This document shows, piece by piece, positions 9,240 through 17,798 of a stretch of DNA of 64,000 bases. The position numbers and the translations under genes are program-made. The DNA comes from Chthonomonadales bacterium (GTDB taxonomy: Bacteria > Armatimonadota > Chthonomonadetes > Chthonomonadales > CAJBBX01), in NCBI GenBank assembly GCA_027459625.1, contig DAIDHP010000006.1:91295-155294 (forward strand), read 5' to 3'. Numbering within the stretch: position 1 is the stretch's first letter; every line of letters begins with the position of its first letter. A model generated the notes under the pieces. That model ran no database searches. It saw nothing but the letters and a program-made list of their open reading frames with translations, and had not been told where the DNA came from.

Positions 9240-9266
9240 GAGGGGGATCACCCCCCTCTTTTTTTT
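9240..9266 (+). terminator. Rho-independent terminator after the pseudopilin-lipoprotein unit
   Basis: Perfect 7-bp stem GAGGGGG / CCCCCTC with a five-base loop, followed by eight T residues. Confidence 0.92.
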
Positions 9267-9311
9267 GTTCGCTTTCATTTCACCTTACATCATTTGAAAG
9301 GCTATAAATCG

Positions 9312-10421
9312 ATGTCCGATGTCATACCCATCGCATCCGTCCCCGGCGTAGTCATTGACCATCTTCCCGCTTCATCCGAATGCTACATAGGATCCCCTTC
9401 GCTCGCCGTAATGCCGGACGGAACATATGTGGCGTCTCACGATATTTTCGGCCCTGGGAGCGGATTTAATCAAACCGAAATCTTCATCTCATACGATCAA
9501 GGGCGAACATGGATTCCACGATCGGAGATCGAAGGACAATTCTGGTCATCCCTGTTTTTACACAATGGATATCTCTATCTTATGGGGACCTCCGAAGAGT
9601 ATGGGAATGCGATCATCAGGAGATCGGAGGACGGCGGAGGAACATGGACCACTCCAACATCCGAATTCAATGGTCTTTTAATGACTAACGCCAAATATCA
9701 TTGCGCACCGGTGCCCATTGTTACACACAATGGGCGGATTTGGAGGGCGATGGAGGACGCCATGGGGCAAGGGGCGTGGCCGACGCACTTTCGCAGTTTC
9801 ATGATGTCCGCTCCAGCCGATGCGGACCCGCTTCGAGCGGATAGTTGGACATGCACCAATTGCATTGAGAGGAATCCCAATTGGCTTGAAGGGTCGTTTC
9901 AGGGCTGGTTGGAGGGAAATGCAATGGTGTCGCCAACGGGGGAAATCGTGAATATTCTGCGAGTTGATTACCCCGGGGACAATGAAAAAGCTGCATTGGT
10001 GCGTATTTCCCCGGATGGATTAAACTCCGAGTTTGACCCTCAAAATGATTTTATCCCGTTTCCGGGGGGGAGCAAAAAATTCACCATTCGATACGATACG
10101 CTCTCAAATGGGTATTGGGCGCTCGTGAACCCCGTCATCGGAGCGCATCCCGAACTGTCTCCGGGAAATGTGCGCAACATTCTCGCGCTCTCATTTTCGT
10201 CCGACCTACGCCATTGGGAGATGAGGTCCATTTTGCTTAGCTATCCGGAAATGCAATATCACGCTTTTCAATACGTGGATTGGCTCATTCACGGAGAGGA
10301 CATCATCGCTGTCTCACGCACGGCTTATGATGACGGTTTAGGCGGCGCTCACACCCAGCACGACGCGAACTTCATGACGTTTCACAGGTTCGAGGGTTTT
10401 CGACAGTGGAACGGTGTGTGA
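9312..10421 (+). CDS. Sialidase-like (BNR/Asp-box) beta-propeller protein
   Basis: The 369-aa product shows Asp-box motifs of the sialidase/neuraminidase superfamily: SYDQGRTW and SEDGGGTW, plus PSLAVMPDGTYVASHD at the first blade and an exo-sialidase-like layout. There is no signal peptide, so a cytoplasmic location is likely. Such proteins in carbohydrate-degrading bacteria include glycosidases and non-catalytic propellers; the arginine triad of true sialidases cannot be assigned with confidence, so the substrate is left open. The ATG at 9312 is preceded by GAAAGG; the TTG six codons upstream is less likely. Confidence 0.75.
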   Translation: MSDVIPIASVPGVVIDHLPASSECYIGSPSLAVMPDGTYVASHDIFGPGSGFNQTEIFISYDQGRTWIPRSEIEGQFWSSLFLHNGYLYLMGTSEEYGNAIIRRSEDGGGTWTTPTSEFNGLLMTNAKYHCAPVPIVTHNGRIWRAMEDAMGQGAWPTHFRSFMMSAPADADPLRADSWTCTNCIERNPNWLEGSFQGWLEGNAMVSPTGEIVNILRVDYPGDNEKAALVRISPDGLNSEFDPQNDFIPFPGGSKKFTIRYDTLSNGYWALVNPVIGAHPELSPGNVRNILALSFSSDLRHWEMRSILLSYPEMQYHAFQYVDWLIHGEDIIAVSRTAYDDGLGGAHTQHDANFMTFHRFEGFRQWNGV

Positions 10422-10547
10422 GAGGAATCGCCGTTTTAGGAGGCCTTTATATGAGTAATAGGACTTGTGTAATGCCATGATCTCCCATTCATCCCATTGG
10501 TGTTATCCATTAAAACCCCACTAATCATTTTTATCCAGTGCCCTCAT

Positions 10548-11972
10548 TCACGCCAAATTCATTGCGAAAATGCGCAAGTCGCTCATCTCCTCCATCGCAT
10601 ACCGCACACCCTCTCTGCCTAATCCCGAGCTTTTAACCCCTCCGTATGGCATGCCGTCCATCCGATAGGTTGGAGCGTCGTTAAGGATCACCCCTCCCGT
10701 CTCCAGTCCCTCGAATGCTTGGAACGCCTTGCGAATGTCGTTAGTAAACACGCCCGCTTGCAATCCGTAGGACGAGTCGTTCACCTTTGCCAACGCTTCA
10801 TCCCAAGTCTTATATGGAGAGACGATGACCACCGGTCCGAATACCTCCTCGCAGGAGACCTTCATGGATGGCGGAACATTGGCGAGCACGGTCGGCTCCA
10901 CCAATCGTCCTGTTCGAACTCCGCCGGTTAATGTTTCGGCGCCGTTTTCGACAGCCTCGTTGATCCATCTTTCCACACGCTCGGCCTCCCTGTCGCTGAT
11001 CATAGGACCCACTTGAGTCGCTTCATCCAGGGGGTTCCCCATGCGCAAGTCTTGTACCAAGGGGACAAATACGGAGAGGAACCTATCGTAAACCTTCTCC
11101 GCCACGAAAATACGTTGGACGGAGATGCATGTTTGCCCTGCGTAGACAAACCCTCCCGCGACGCAACGCTGAATGGCGAAATCCAAGTCCGCATCCGAAT
11201 CGATCACCACCGCCGCGTTGCCTCCAAGTTCCAAAGTCACCTTCTTGTTTCCGGCAAGCGAGCGAAGACGCCAACCCACCTGAGCGCTTCCAGTGAAGGA
11301 GAGCATCCGAGGGCGGGGGTCGGTGACGAGTCGTTCCGCAATTTCGTTTCGCGGGGCGACAATGTTCAACGCCCCCTTGGGAATGCCAGTATCCTCCGCC
11401 AACTCAGCGAAGAGGAGAGCGGCGCCCGGGGCGAGAGGGGAGGGTTTCCAGATAACGGAACAGCCCACGGCGAGAGCGGGCGCCACCTTGTGCATGCCTA
11501 GGTTCAGCGGGAAGTTGTAGGGGGTTATCCCAACGATAGGACCTACTGGGAATCTCCGGATGATTCCCAGCCTGGAAACGGACAAGGAGTTCAGGTCCAG
11601 AGGTGTCACCACTCCGCCGATGCGCTTCGCCTCCTCCTCTGCGAGAGTAAGGACGTTGATAGCGCGATCCACTTCCACGCGAGCGTCCCGAATCGGCTTG
11701 CCCGCCTCAAGGGAGATGGTTTGAGCGAAATCCTCATGCCGTTGCCGCACACCATCGCATAGACGCATAAGAATTTCCGCTCTCTGATAACTGGGCATGG
11801 CTCGCATTTTCGGGAACGCCTCGCAAGCGGTGGATATCGCATTCTCCAAATCCGCCTCACTGGCGTAAGGAGCTATGGCGACCGTTTCGCCGTCATATGG
11901 GTTTTGCACCGTTAACTCCTCATCACCATCAATCCATTCCCCCCCGATCCACATCCGATATCTTCTTGACAT
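10548..11972 (-). CDS. NAD(P)-dependent aldehyde dehydrogenase
   Basis: Aldehyde dehydrogenase superfamily enzyme, oxidising an aldehyde to a carboxylate. It has the N-terminal YRMWIGGEW, the cofactor region GPIVGITPYNFPLNLGMHKVAPAL with WKPSP, the general base Glu in TLELGGNAAVV, and the catalytic Cys in YAGQTCISVQR; EVFGPVV is also intact. The overall pattern is nearest to the lactaldehyde / non-phosphorylating glyceraldehyde-3-phosphate type, but the substrate is not decidable by eye. The start at 11972 has GGAGG seven bases upstream. A possible TATAAT lies at 12017-12022 on the minus strand. It stands alone between unrelated genes. Confidence 0.93.
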   Translation of the reverse strand: MSRRYRMWIGGEWIDGDEELTVQNPYDGETVAIAPYASEADLENAISTACEAFPKMRAMPSYQRAEILMRLCDGVRQRHEDFAQTISLEAGKPIRDARVEVDRAINVLTLAEEEAKRIGGVVTPLDLNSLSVSRLGIIRRFPVGPIVGITPYNFPLNLGMHKVAPALAVGCSVIWKPSPLAPGAALLFAELAEDTGIPKGALNIVAPRNEIAERLVTDPRPRMLSFTGSAQVGWRLRSLAGNKKVTLELGGNAAVVIDSDADLDFAIQRCVAGGFVYAGQTCISVQRIFVAEKVYDRFLSVFVPLVQDLRMGNPLDEATQVGPMISDREAERVERWINEAVENGAETLTGGVRTGRLVEPTVLANVPPSMKVSCEEVFGPVVIVSPYKTWDEALAKVNDSSYGLQAGVFTNDIRKAFQAFEGLETGGVILNDAPTYRMDGMPYGGVKSSGLGREGVRYAMEEMSDLRIFAMNLA

Positions 11973-12165
11973 GCCATTACCTCCGCGAATACGCTGCATA
12001 CGCACCATTCAAAGGTATTATACTGCAGGCATGATGTCAGCCATGATGAATTAGCTCCATAGGATTCCTCGGATCGATTTTCATGAGGTCGTTTTCGTTC
12101 AAAAGTGTAACAGGGAAGAGGTTATAAGCACATGGGGGAGAAAGTCGAAGTCGGGGTGTGTTCCA

Positions 12166-15100
12166 TCAATTCCATGGCAGGTGGTTTCTAAAAGATACCG
12201 TTCCATTCAAATAGGAGAGGATTTTCTTCGCCGCGTTGACATACGATTCCGGGGTGGCGGGAATGATCGTCACACTATGGTTGTTGTTTCCGACAAGCAG
12301 ATGGTTGCCATGCGGGGAGTAATCCAACCAGTTAATAACGCCCGCTTGATTTTGAATAAGCATGATGGGATTAGCCATTCGATGTTTTTTCCAGGAGGCA
12401 AGCACATCGCTCACGTTCCAAATTCGGATCGTCCCATCCATTCCACCGATCGCAATTTTATCCCCCTTGCGATTGAAAACCGCGCAAAGGGCTTCGCCCA
12501 ACCCGCCTTGTATCTTTCCAATGAGGGTGCCGGTGTGCGAATCCCAAAAATAAACGTGATGATCGCTATCCGCAGCAATGGCGATTTTTCCATTTGGCGA
12601 AAAACACGCCATATAGGGATGGTTTGATATTTGCGTGAAATAACCCGCCACTCTTCCCGAGGGAAGCAAACGAAATAGAATTCGACCGGTTTTGGCATCC
12701 CAGATGATGGAACTTCCATCCCTGCTGGAGGAGATAATGCGCTTTGCATTCGGCGAGAACAGAGCGGTGTAAATGTTGGCTAAATGCCCGGTCATTTTAA
12801 TGATGCGCGCGCCGGTGCGAACATCCCACAGGCTAATCGAGCCATCATATCCGGCGGTGAGCATGATCTTGCCGTCGGGCGAATACTGAACCGATTCAGC
12901 AGCGCCATCGTTCGTATGAAACTGCCTAAAAACATCGGGACTGCCCGAGTAATAGGTGACTCGCCAAATTCTTATCAAGCCATCCACGCAAGCCGCTGCA
13001 ATCTCCTTTCCATCAGGAGAAAGGTCGCAATATGTGATCGCGGATGGAGAAACCACACTCATTAGGGGATAATTTTTCTTTCGGTTGATGATGTTGAGAT
13101 CACCACCATGGGAGGAAAAATAAAATTCATCGCCTTTCTTGTTAAATGAGACATCGCTAATAACGGCTCCGGTGCTAAATTGAATCTGATTTGTGAAGAG
13201 CCACACTTTGGCGGTATGGTCCTGACTTGCCGTGACTAACTCCCGGGAATGGGGGGAAAAGCTCGTCGCCATCACCGGTCCTGAGTGAGCGTCAATCGTG
13301 TATATTGGCGATTGATTTCCATCGGTGGCCCACACAAATGCAAGATTGTCCTTGCCCCCCGATGCCAGATAAGTGTGCATTGTCGATCCCTCCACATCCC
13401 AAACCCAGTCCCTTTGTCCGAGATAGTTTTTATATATCCGGTTCTCACGCCATTCCCACGCTCTCACCATGCCTGACTTATCGGAAAAAAGAATTAGACT
13501 GTTGTACCATGCGAAGTTGACGCAAAGAATTGGCGCGGGGCTGTTGGGCGCAGCATATTGAGTGCCATTCGTAAAACTTTTCAGCAACATGCCGGTTTTA
13601 AGGTTCCACACTTTGATGATGCCATCATTTCCTCCCGTGACAACCTCCTGGTCATCATGTGAAATCGCCACCGACCAAAGGAATGTCATATCCATTTCGG
13701 AAGGATTCTTGCAGAGAAGCCAGGAAGTGTGATTATGCAAATCATAGACCCGCGCTGTAAACATCAAATTATGCATTGCGACGGTTACCACGTACCGGCT
13801 ATCATCCGATATGGCGGCAGTCATGACGGGAATATGTGAATCGGGTGGCGCGGTCCATACAGGCGTTCTACGATCTGACACGCCCCCTCTTGCATTCCAT
13901 AATTGCACGCCGGATTCATCGCTTGCGGTTAAAATGTACTGGCCGTCTCTGCTAAAAACGGCAGAGTTGATGTTTTGGACTGCATTCGGATTCCTTTGAA
14001 CGAGAAGAGTTTGTAACAGTTTGCCGTTCTTCGCATCCCAAATATAGGCGTATTTACCCTTTCCGGCTGTTAGGATGCGATGAGCATTATGCGAAAAGGA
14101 GGCGCAGAAAATGGGAACGGGATGTTTCAATGTCAGACGAAGGAAAATTCCTCGGTTGACTGCATTCGCCAAACCCTCCACAGCCGTTAACGAAGGGCGT
14201 TGATGCTGTCTTAACGCAGGCTCCACCGCTCTCAATCCGTATTCCAACGCCTCCACTCCCGTGGAGACGTTAGTTGCGAACGCTGAGGCTATGCGCCCGG
14301 ACATTGAATCGATGTAAAGAGCGTCCTTTCGACTCCGTTCTCTTTCCAGCTTCACCTCGTTTTTTTGCAATTGGAATTGCGTTTTAAGACGATGCGTGGA
14401 GTTATAAACGAAACTCAATTGCCTTTCCGCAGTGGTTTTTTTGCGTCGGGCGTCGGACAGGAAAGTCATCTCTCCTCTGATGGCGGATTTCAGTTTATTA
14501 ATACCCGTTTGGAGAATAACGGTGCTGTGAGTGAGTAGTCTGTTTTGAAGCATGACGCGCTTGGCATCCATCTCCGTTTGTTTGGCGTATATCGTTTGAT
14601 GAAATGCAAACCAAACAAGAATAAGCATTAACAACCAAAAAATGGTGGCTCTTAAAAATCCTACGGTTTCCGCTTTCCTTTGACGCCGCACCTCCTCTCC
14701 GGGCATATTGGCGTATATCCATTTTTTGGAGAACACTCGCTTGTATATTCTATTCCGGGAACGGAGTATTCCGTCCTCCTCCTTTACCACGCCTGCCAAA
14801 CGCAATATGCTCGCCATGATATCCGTGGGCTCAAAACGAATCGGCGTTTTCCCCTTGAGGATTTTCGCATAGAGGAGCAAGATATTCACTTGATCGACTC
14901 CCTCCTCCTGGAGAAGGAAACGATTTCTTGCGAAAGCGAGGTTATCATCCATGCGCTCCGCTTGGGGGGTGAGAAAGGTTGCGGAACAAATCCGATCCAC
15001 ATCGTGCGGAGTGCGGGATTCCGAATCCTCCACGACGGCGCGGCATAATCGTTGCGTAAGATACGGATGCCCTCCGGTCCAATAAAGGATGCGTTTGATC

Positions 15101-15816
15101 AGCGTCTGTCCACTGCGCCCCGTCGCCTCCAATCCCTTCATTAAAGGTGTCACCTCCTCCTCGGAAAAGTCCGAAAGGTCGATGCGGTGCCCGATATTGA
15201 ATGGAGTGGTGTAGGGATTTCGGATGAGATTTGATGGAATGGCGACACCAAGAAGGCAAAAGGTCAACCGCTCCATTTTCATTTGTTCGCTCCGTCGGTT
15301 GGCGCATTCGCGTATCGCTGCGAAAAATTCATCCGCGGAGAAGGGGAGGCTTCTTACGGTGTCAATCTCATCCACGAAAATGACCAAAGGGGAGGGATCG
15401 TTAGCGAGGATGATATCGCGTAGCGCCGACATCCAACGTTGCACCGGGCTTAAATTGGTGTTAGAGACCCAAAAATCCTCGATTCGAGCATCCAAGTTGA
15501 ACATCTCCGCAATGGAGTAAAGCAACCCAAAGTACCACTGCTCAATGGATACGTTTTGCCCTAAGGAGGAGAGGTCCAGCACTGTCACTCGCACTCCGTC
15601 GTTTCGAAGTCGGGACGCCACTCGCACCATGAGGGATGATTTGCCCACCTGTCGAGAATCAAGCACATAGCAGAACTGACCGGAGGAGAGAGAATGATAT
15701 AAATCCTCGTCCGCTTTTCTCGCCACGTACGATGGGGCTTCCGGCGGAAGCGAACCACCAGTGATAAAATATGAAGACGATTGTAATGAAAAATTATCGT
15801 TGGTCTTCATGCTCAC
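12166..15816 (-). CDS. Membrane AAA-like ATPase with 14 WD40 repeats
   Basis: The 1216-aa protein has three parts. Residues about 20-370 form an AAA-like (AAA_35-type) NTPase with P-loop region DSRQVGKSSL (53-62), Walker B LVIFVDEID with intact D149-E150, and the family signature WTGGHPYLTQRL. A single transmembrane helix lies near residues 388-408, followed by a charged, coiled-coil-like stretch. From about residue 560 to the end I count 14 WD40 units (for example FSRDGQYILTASDESGVQLW and YSPDGKIMLTAGYDGSISLW), enough for two seven-bladed propellers. A GTG at 15816 or ATG at 15810 could start it. It begins 12 bp after a SARP-AAA gene, so the two form a cassette. This suggests a membrane-bound sensory or assembly platform. 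Confidence 0.9.
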   Translation of the reverse strand: MSMKTNDNFSLQSSSYFITGGSLPPEAPSYVARKADEDLYHSLSSGQFCYVLDSRQVGKSSLMVRVASRLRNDGVRVTVLDLSSLGQNVSIEQWYFGLLYSIAEMFNLDARIEDFWVSNTNLSPVQRWMSALRDIILANDPSPLVIFVDEIDTVRSLPFSADEFFAAIRECANRRSEQMKMERLTFCLLGVAIPSNLIRNPYTTPFNIGHRIDLSDFSEEEVTPLMKGLEATGRSGQTLIKRILYWTGGHPYLTQRLCRAVVEDSESRTPHDVDRICSATFLTPQAERMDDNLAFARNRFLLQEEGVDQVNILLLYAKILKGKTPIRFEPTDIMASILRLAGVVKEEDGILRSRNRIYKRVFSKKWIYANMPGEEVRRQRKAETVGFLRATIFWLLMLILVWFAFHQTIYAKQTEMDAKRVMLQNRLLTHSTVILQTGINKLKSAIRGEMTFLSDARRKKTTAERQLSFVYNSTHRLKTQFQLQKNEVKLERERSRKDALYIDSMSGRIASAFATNVSTGVEALEYGLRAVEPALRQHQRPSLTAVEGLANAVNRGIFLRLTLKHPVPIFCASFSHNAHRILTAGKGKYAYIWDAKNGKLLQTLLVQRNPNAVQNINSAVFSRDGQYILTASDESGVQLWNARGGVSDRRTPVWTAPPDSHIPVMTAAISDDSRYVVTVAMHNLMFTARVYDLHNHTSWLLCKNPSEMDMTFLWSVAISHDDQEVVTGGNDGIIKVWNLKTGMLLKSFTNGTQYAAPNSPAPILCVNFAWYNSLILFSDKSGMVRAWEWRENRIYKNYLGQRDWVWDVEGSTMHTYLASGGKDNLAFVWATDGNQSPIYTIDAHSGPVMATSFSPHSRELVTASQDHTAKVWLFTNQIQFSTGAVISDVSFNKKGDEFYFSSHGGDLNIINRKKNYPLMSVVSPSAITYCDLSPDGKEIAAACVDGLIRIWRVTYYSGSPDVFRQFHTNDGAAESVQYSPDGKIMLTAGYDGSISLWDVRTGARIIKMTGHLANIYTALFSPNAKRIISSSRDGSSIIWDAKTGRILFRLLPSGRVAGYFTQISNHPYMACFSPNGKIAIAADSDHHVYFWDSHTGTLIGKIQGGLGEALCAVFNRKGDKIAIGGMDGTIRIWNVSDVLASWKKHRMANPIMLIQNQAGVINWLDYSPHGNHLLVGNNNHSVTIIPATPESYVNAAKKILSYLNGTVSFRNHLPWN

Positions 15817-15828
15817 GCGATGATTGCC

Positions 15829-17568
15829 TTATATTTTCTTTTTCAGATATACCGCATACAGTTCGCAACGTGGCTGTGCATTAAGGGGGGATTCTCCGCT
15901 TAAAACACCTGCGCTTCGCAGCCTGAAGAATGCCTCCTCCGGACAACTCTTTCCGGTGAGCGTCGCCTGCATCGCACTGAGGAGTTCGGAATCCTCTCGA
16001 ATAAGAGAGGTCATATGCCGTAGGTGATCACCAAAGGGACCGTTGTCCTCCTCGGATTGGCGAATGAAGGAGTGGAAGTCCTCCTTTTTAAGAGTTAACT
16101 CATAAAGACCGCGTCTTACAAGATATGGGTGTCCGCCCGTCCACTTATAAAACTTTTCCATTTTTCGATCGTCATCGAGGATTGAATCGTGCAGTTCATT
16201 GAGTTTGGAGATATCCGCGTAAGTGAAATCCTCCAATGTGATCCTTGTGCCCACGTTGAAAGGCGACTTGTTGAGATCACGGATATATAGATGGGCCTCA
16301 GTAGCCAATGCGAGGGCTATGGAGAGTCGCCGCCAAGGTTTTTGCGGTTCCAAACTGCGTTTCTCGTGCCAGGCGCGTAACATGGAGAAAATCTCCCCGT
16401 TGAAAGGATATTTGAATAACCTGTCGACGCCATCCATTCCCCATACCAACGGAGTCTTGAGGCTTGGTATGGTCACCTTGATAACAAATTGCTCAAGATT
16501 GAAAATTGGACTATGCAAGGGGTTCCACCTTAGGATGTCCGGTGTTTGAATGTTCAGTTGCGCCGCCATCATCTCCATCAGTGAGCGGCAAAGGCTTTCC
16601 ATGGAATTGAAACTTGACTTGTCCAATATCTCGAAATTGGTGACAAGCGTTTCGGCTCCGCACTCCCGGGCGGTCTGCATCGCGCGAGCCAGAAGGGAGG
16701 ATTTACCGCTTTGGCGTGATCCTTTGATCACGAGTAAGCTATCCATTTCAATAATGGCGTTTTTCGTGATTGTATCCACATATCGTTTGATATAATAATG
16801 GGAGTTGAGGGGTTCCGCCCCCCCTACCGATTCGTTCTGAGAATCGGGAGAACCATCCCCATTTGAATATACATTTTGATTTTCCACTATTTCGATATAC
16901 TTTCTTACCATTGATTTGGAAGGCTCGAGCCCGATTGGTTTTAGGTAATCGGTGTATCGATTGAAAAGGTTGATCGCTCTGATGCGCTCCCCGTCTGCGA
17001 TCATCATCCCCATCAAATCGTTCCATCCGTTTTCCTCTGACGGATTGTTCTTCACGTATAGCGTTTGGAATCTAATGGAATTCGCATAATCCCTTCGCTC
17101 CATCGCAATTTTAGAGAGTGTATGCAAGGCGTTCAAATAGTCCATCCTGTATTTCTCTCGATAATCCATAATCCAAGGATCGTTCCATTCCTCCAATAGC
17201 GGAGCGGTGTAAATTTTAACCGCTTTTTGCAAGGAGGAGATTGTGTTATCCTCAATCAATTTGGAGAAAGCGAATATGTCCGCCTCAATCCCCTCTGTGT
17301 TAAATCCTATGGATCCCCTGTCCCTGGTGATGCGTTTGGACTCCTCCCCTAGATATCCTCTAAGGTTGGATATGCATTGCCTTAGTGAATCTGATTTCGT
17401 ATCCTCCGACCAAAGGGAGTCGAGCAGATACGTGTTGGACACCTGCTTCCCTTTTTTCATTACAAGGAAGACAAGAAGCCTGTCCACTCCACGCGTCTCC
17501 ATTTTTTTCAACTGCGCTCCATCCACGGTGAGTTCAAAGGAGCCGAATAGTTTGATTTTGATCATCAT
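15829..17568 (-). CDS. SARP-type regulator (winged helix + BTAD) fused to an AAA-like ATPase domain
   Basis: The 579-aa product opens with an OmpR/SARP winged helix (IKLFGSFELTVDGAQLKKM, then a TRGVDRLLVFLVM-like recognition region). A bacterial transcriptional activator domain rich in TPR-like helices spans about residues 95-235. An AAA-like domain follows, with Walker A GSRQSGKSS (283-291) and the terminal KWTGGHPYLVRRGL signature shared with the downstream WD40 protein. The Walker B has D379-G380 where the partner has D-E, so hydrolysis may be lost. I chose the ATG pair at 17568; upstream ATGs to 17610 are open. Two TGTGACA repeats 11 bp apart upstream resemble a SARP operator. It probably controls its own cassette. 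Confidence 0.88.
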   Translation of the reverse strand: MMIKIKLFGSFELTVDGAQLKKMETRGVDRLLVFLVMKKGKQVSNTYLLDSLWSEDTKSDSLRQCISNLRGYLGEESKRITRDRGSIGFNTEGIEADIFAFSKLIEDNTISSLQKAVKIYTAPLLEEWNDPWIMDYREKYRMDYLNALHTLSKIAMERRDYANSIRFQTLYVKNNPSEENGWNDLMGMMIADGERIRAINLFNRYTDYLKPIGLEPSKSMVRKYIEIVENQNVYSNGDGSPDSQNESVGGAEPLNSHYYIKRYVDTITKNAIIEMDSLLVIKGSRQSGKSSLLARAMQTARECGAETLVTNFEILDKSSFNSMESLCRSLMEMMAAQLNIQTPDILRWNPLHSPIFNLEQFVIKVTIPSLKTPLVWGMDGVDRLFKYPFNGEIFSMLRAWHEKRSLEPQKPWRRLSIALALATEAHLYIRDLNKSPFNVGTRITLEDFTYADISKLNELHDSILDDDRKMEKFYKWTGGHPYLVRRGLYELTLKKEDFHSFIRQSEEDNGPFGDHLRHMTSLIREDSELLSAMQATLTGKSCPEEAFFRLRSAGVLSGESPLNAQPRCELYAVYLKKKI

Positions 17569-17656
17569 AATCGATTGATGAAGCCCTATACCGAGCATTC
17601 CATGTTCCATAGTATTTTACTCGGGCGAAAGTGCGAATTGACCCAAGATCGGTTAT

Positions 17657-17674
17657 TGTCACAATTCTGTCACA
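17657..17674 (-). promoter_or_regulatory. Candidate SARP operator: two TGTGACA heptamers at 11-bp period
   Basis: On the minus strand TGTGACA, four bases, TGTGACA, ending about 90 bp before the SARP-AAA start codon. SARP regulators are known to bind direct heptamer repeats spaced 11 bp apart, so autoregulation is a natural reading. No strong -10 element follows. Confidence 0.5.
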
Positions 17675-17732
17675 CTTTACCCTAAGAATTTGCGGGAAAC
17701 CATATCCATCCAAGTAAACACCGCGCACCTAC

Positions 17733-17776
17733 TCAAATAAGAAAGCCAAGGGATTTCCCATGGCTTTCTTATTTGA
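17733..17776 (-). terminator. Long hairpin terminator after the MFS gene
   Basis: Arms 17733-17753 and 17756-17776 are complementary over 21 bp with one mismatch and a two-base gap, 22 bp past the MFS stop codon. The T-rich end (CTTTCTTATTTGA) fits termination. It also insulates the SARP promoter region. Confidence 0.75.
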
Positions 17777-17798
17777 TCTTGTTTTCGAATTCCGTGGA

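Noticed and set aside
13811..13999. Short plus-strand frames inside the WD40 gene
   Set aside because: Shadow frames of the repeated WD40 coding sequence.
17657..17674. CRP-type dyad
   Set aside because: The TGTGACA copies are direct, not inverted, repeats with 11-bp period, so CRP is a poor fit; SARP is a better fit.
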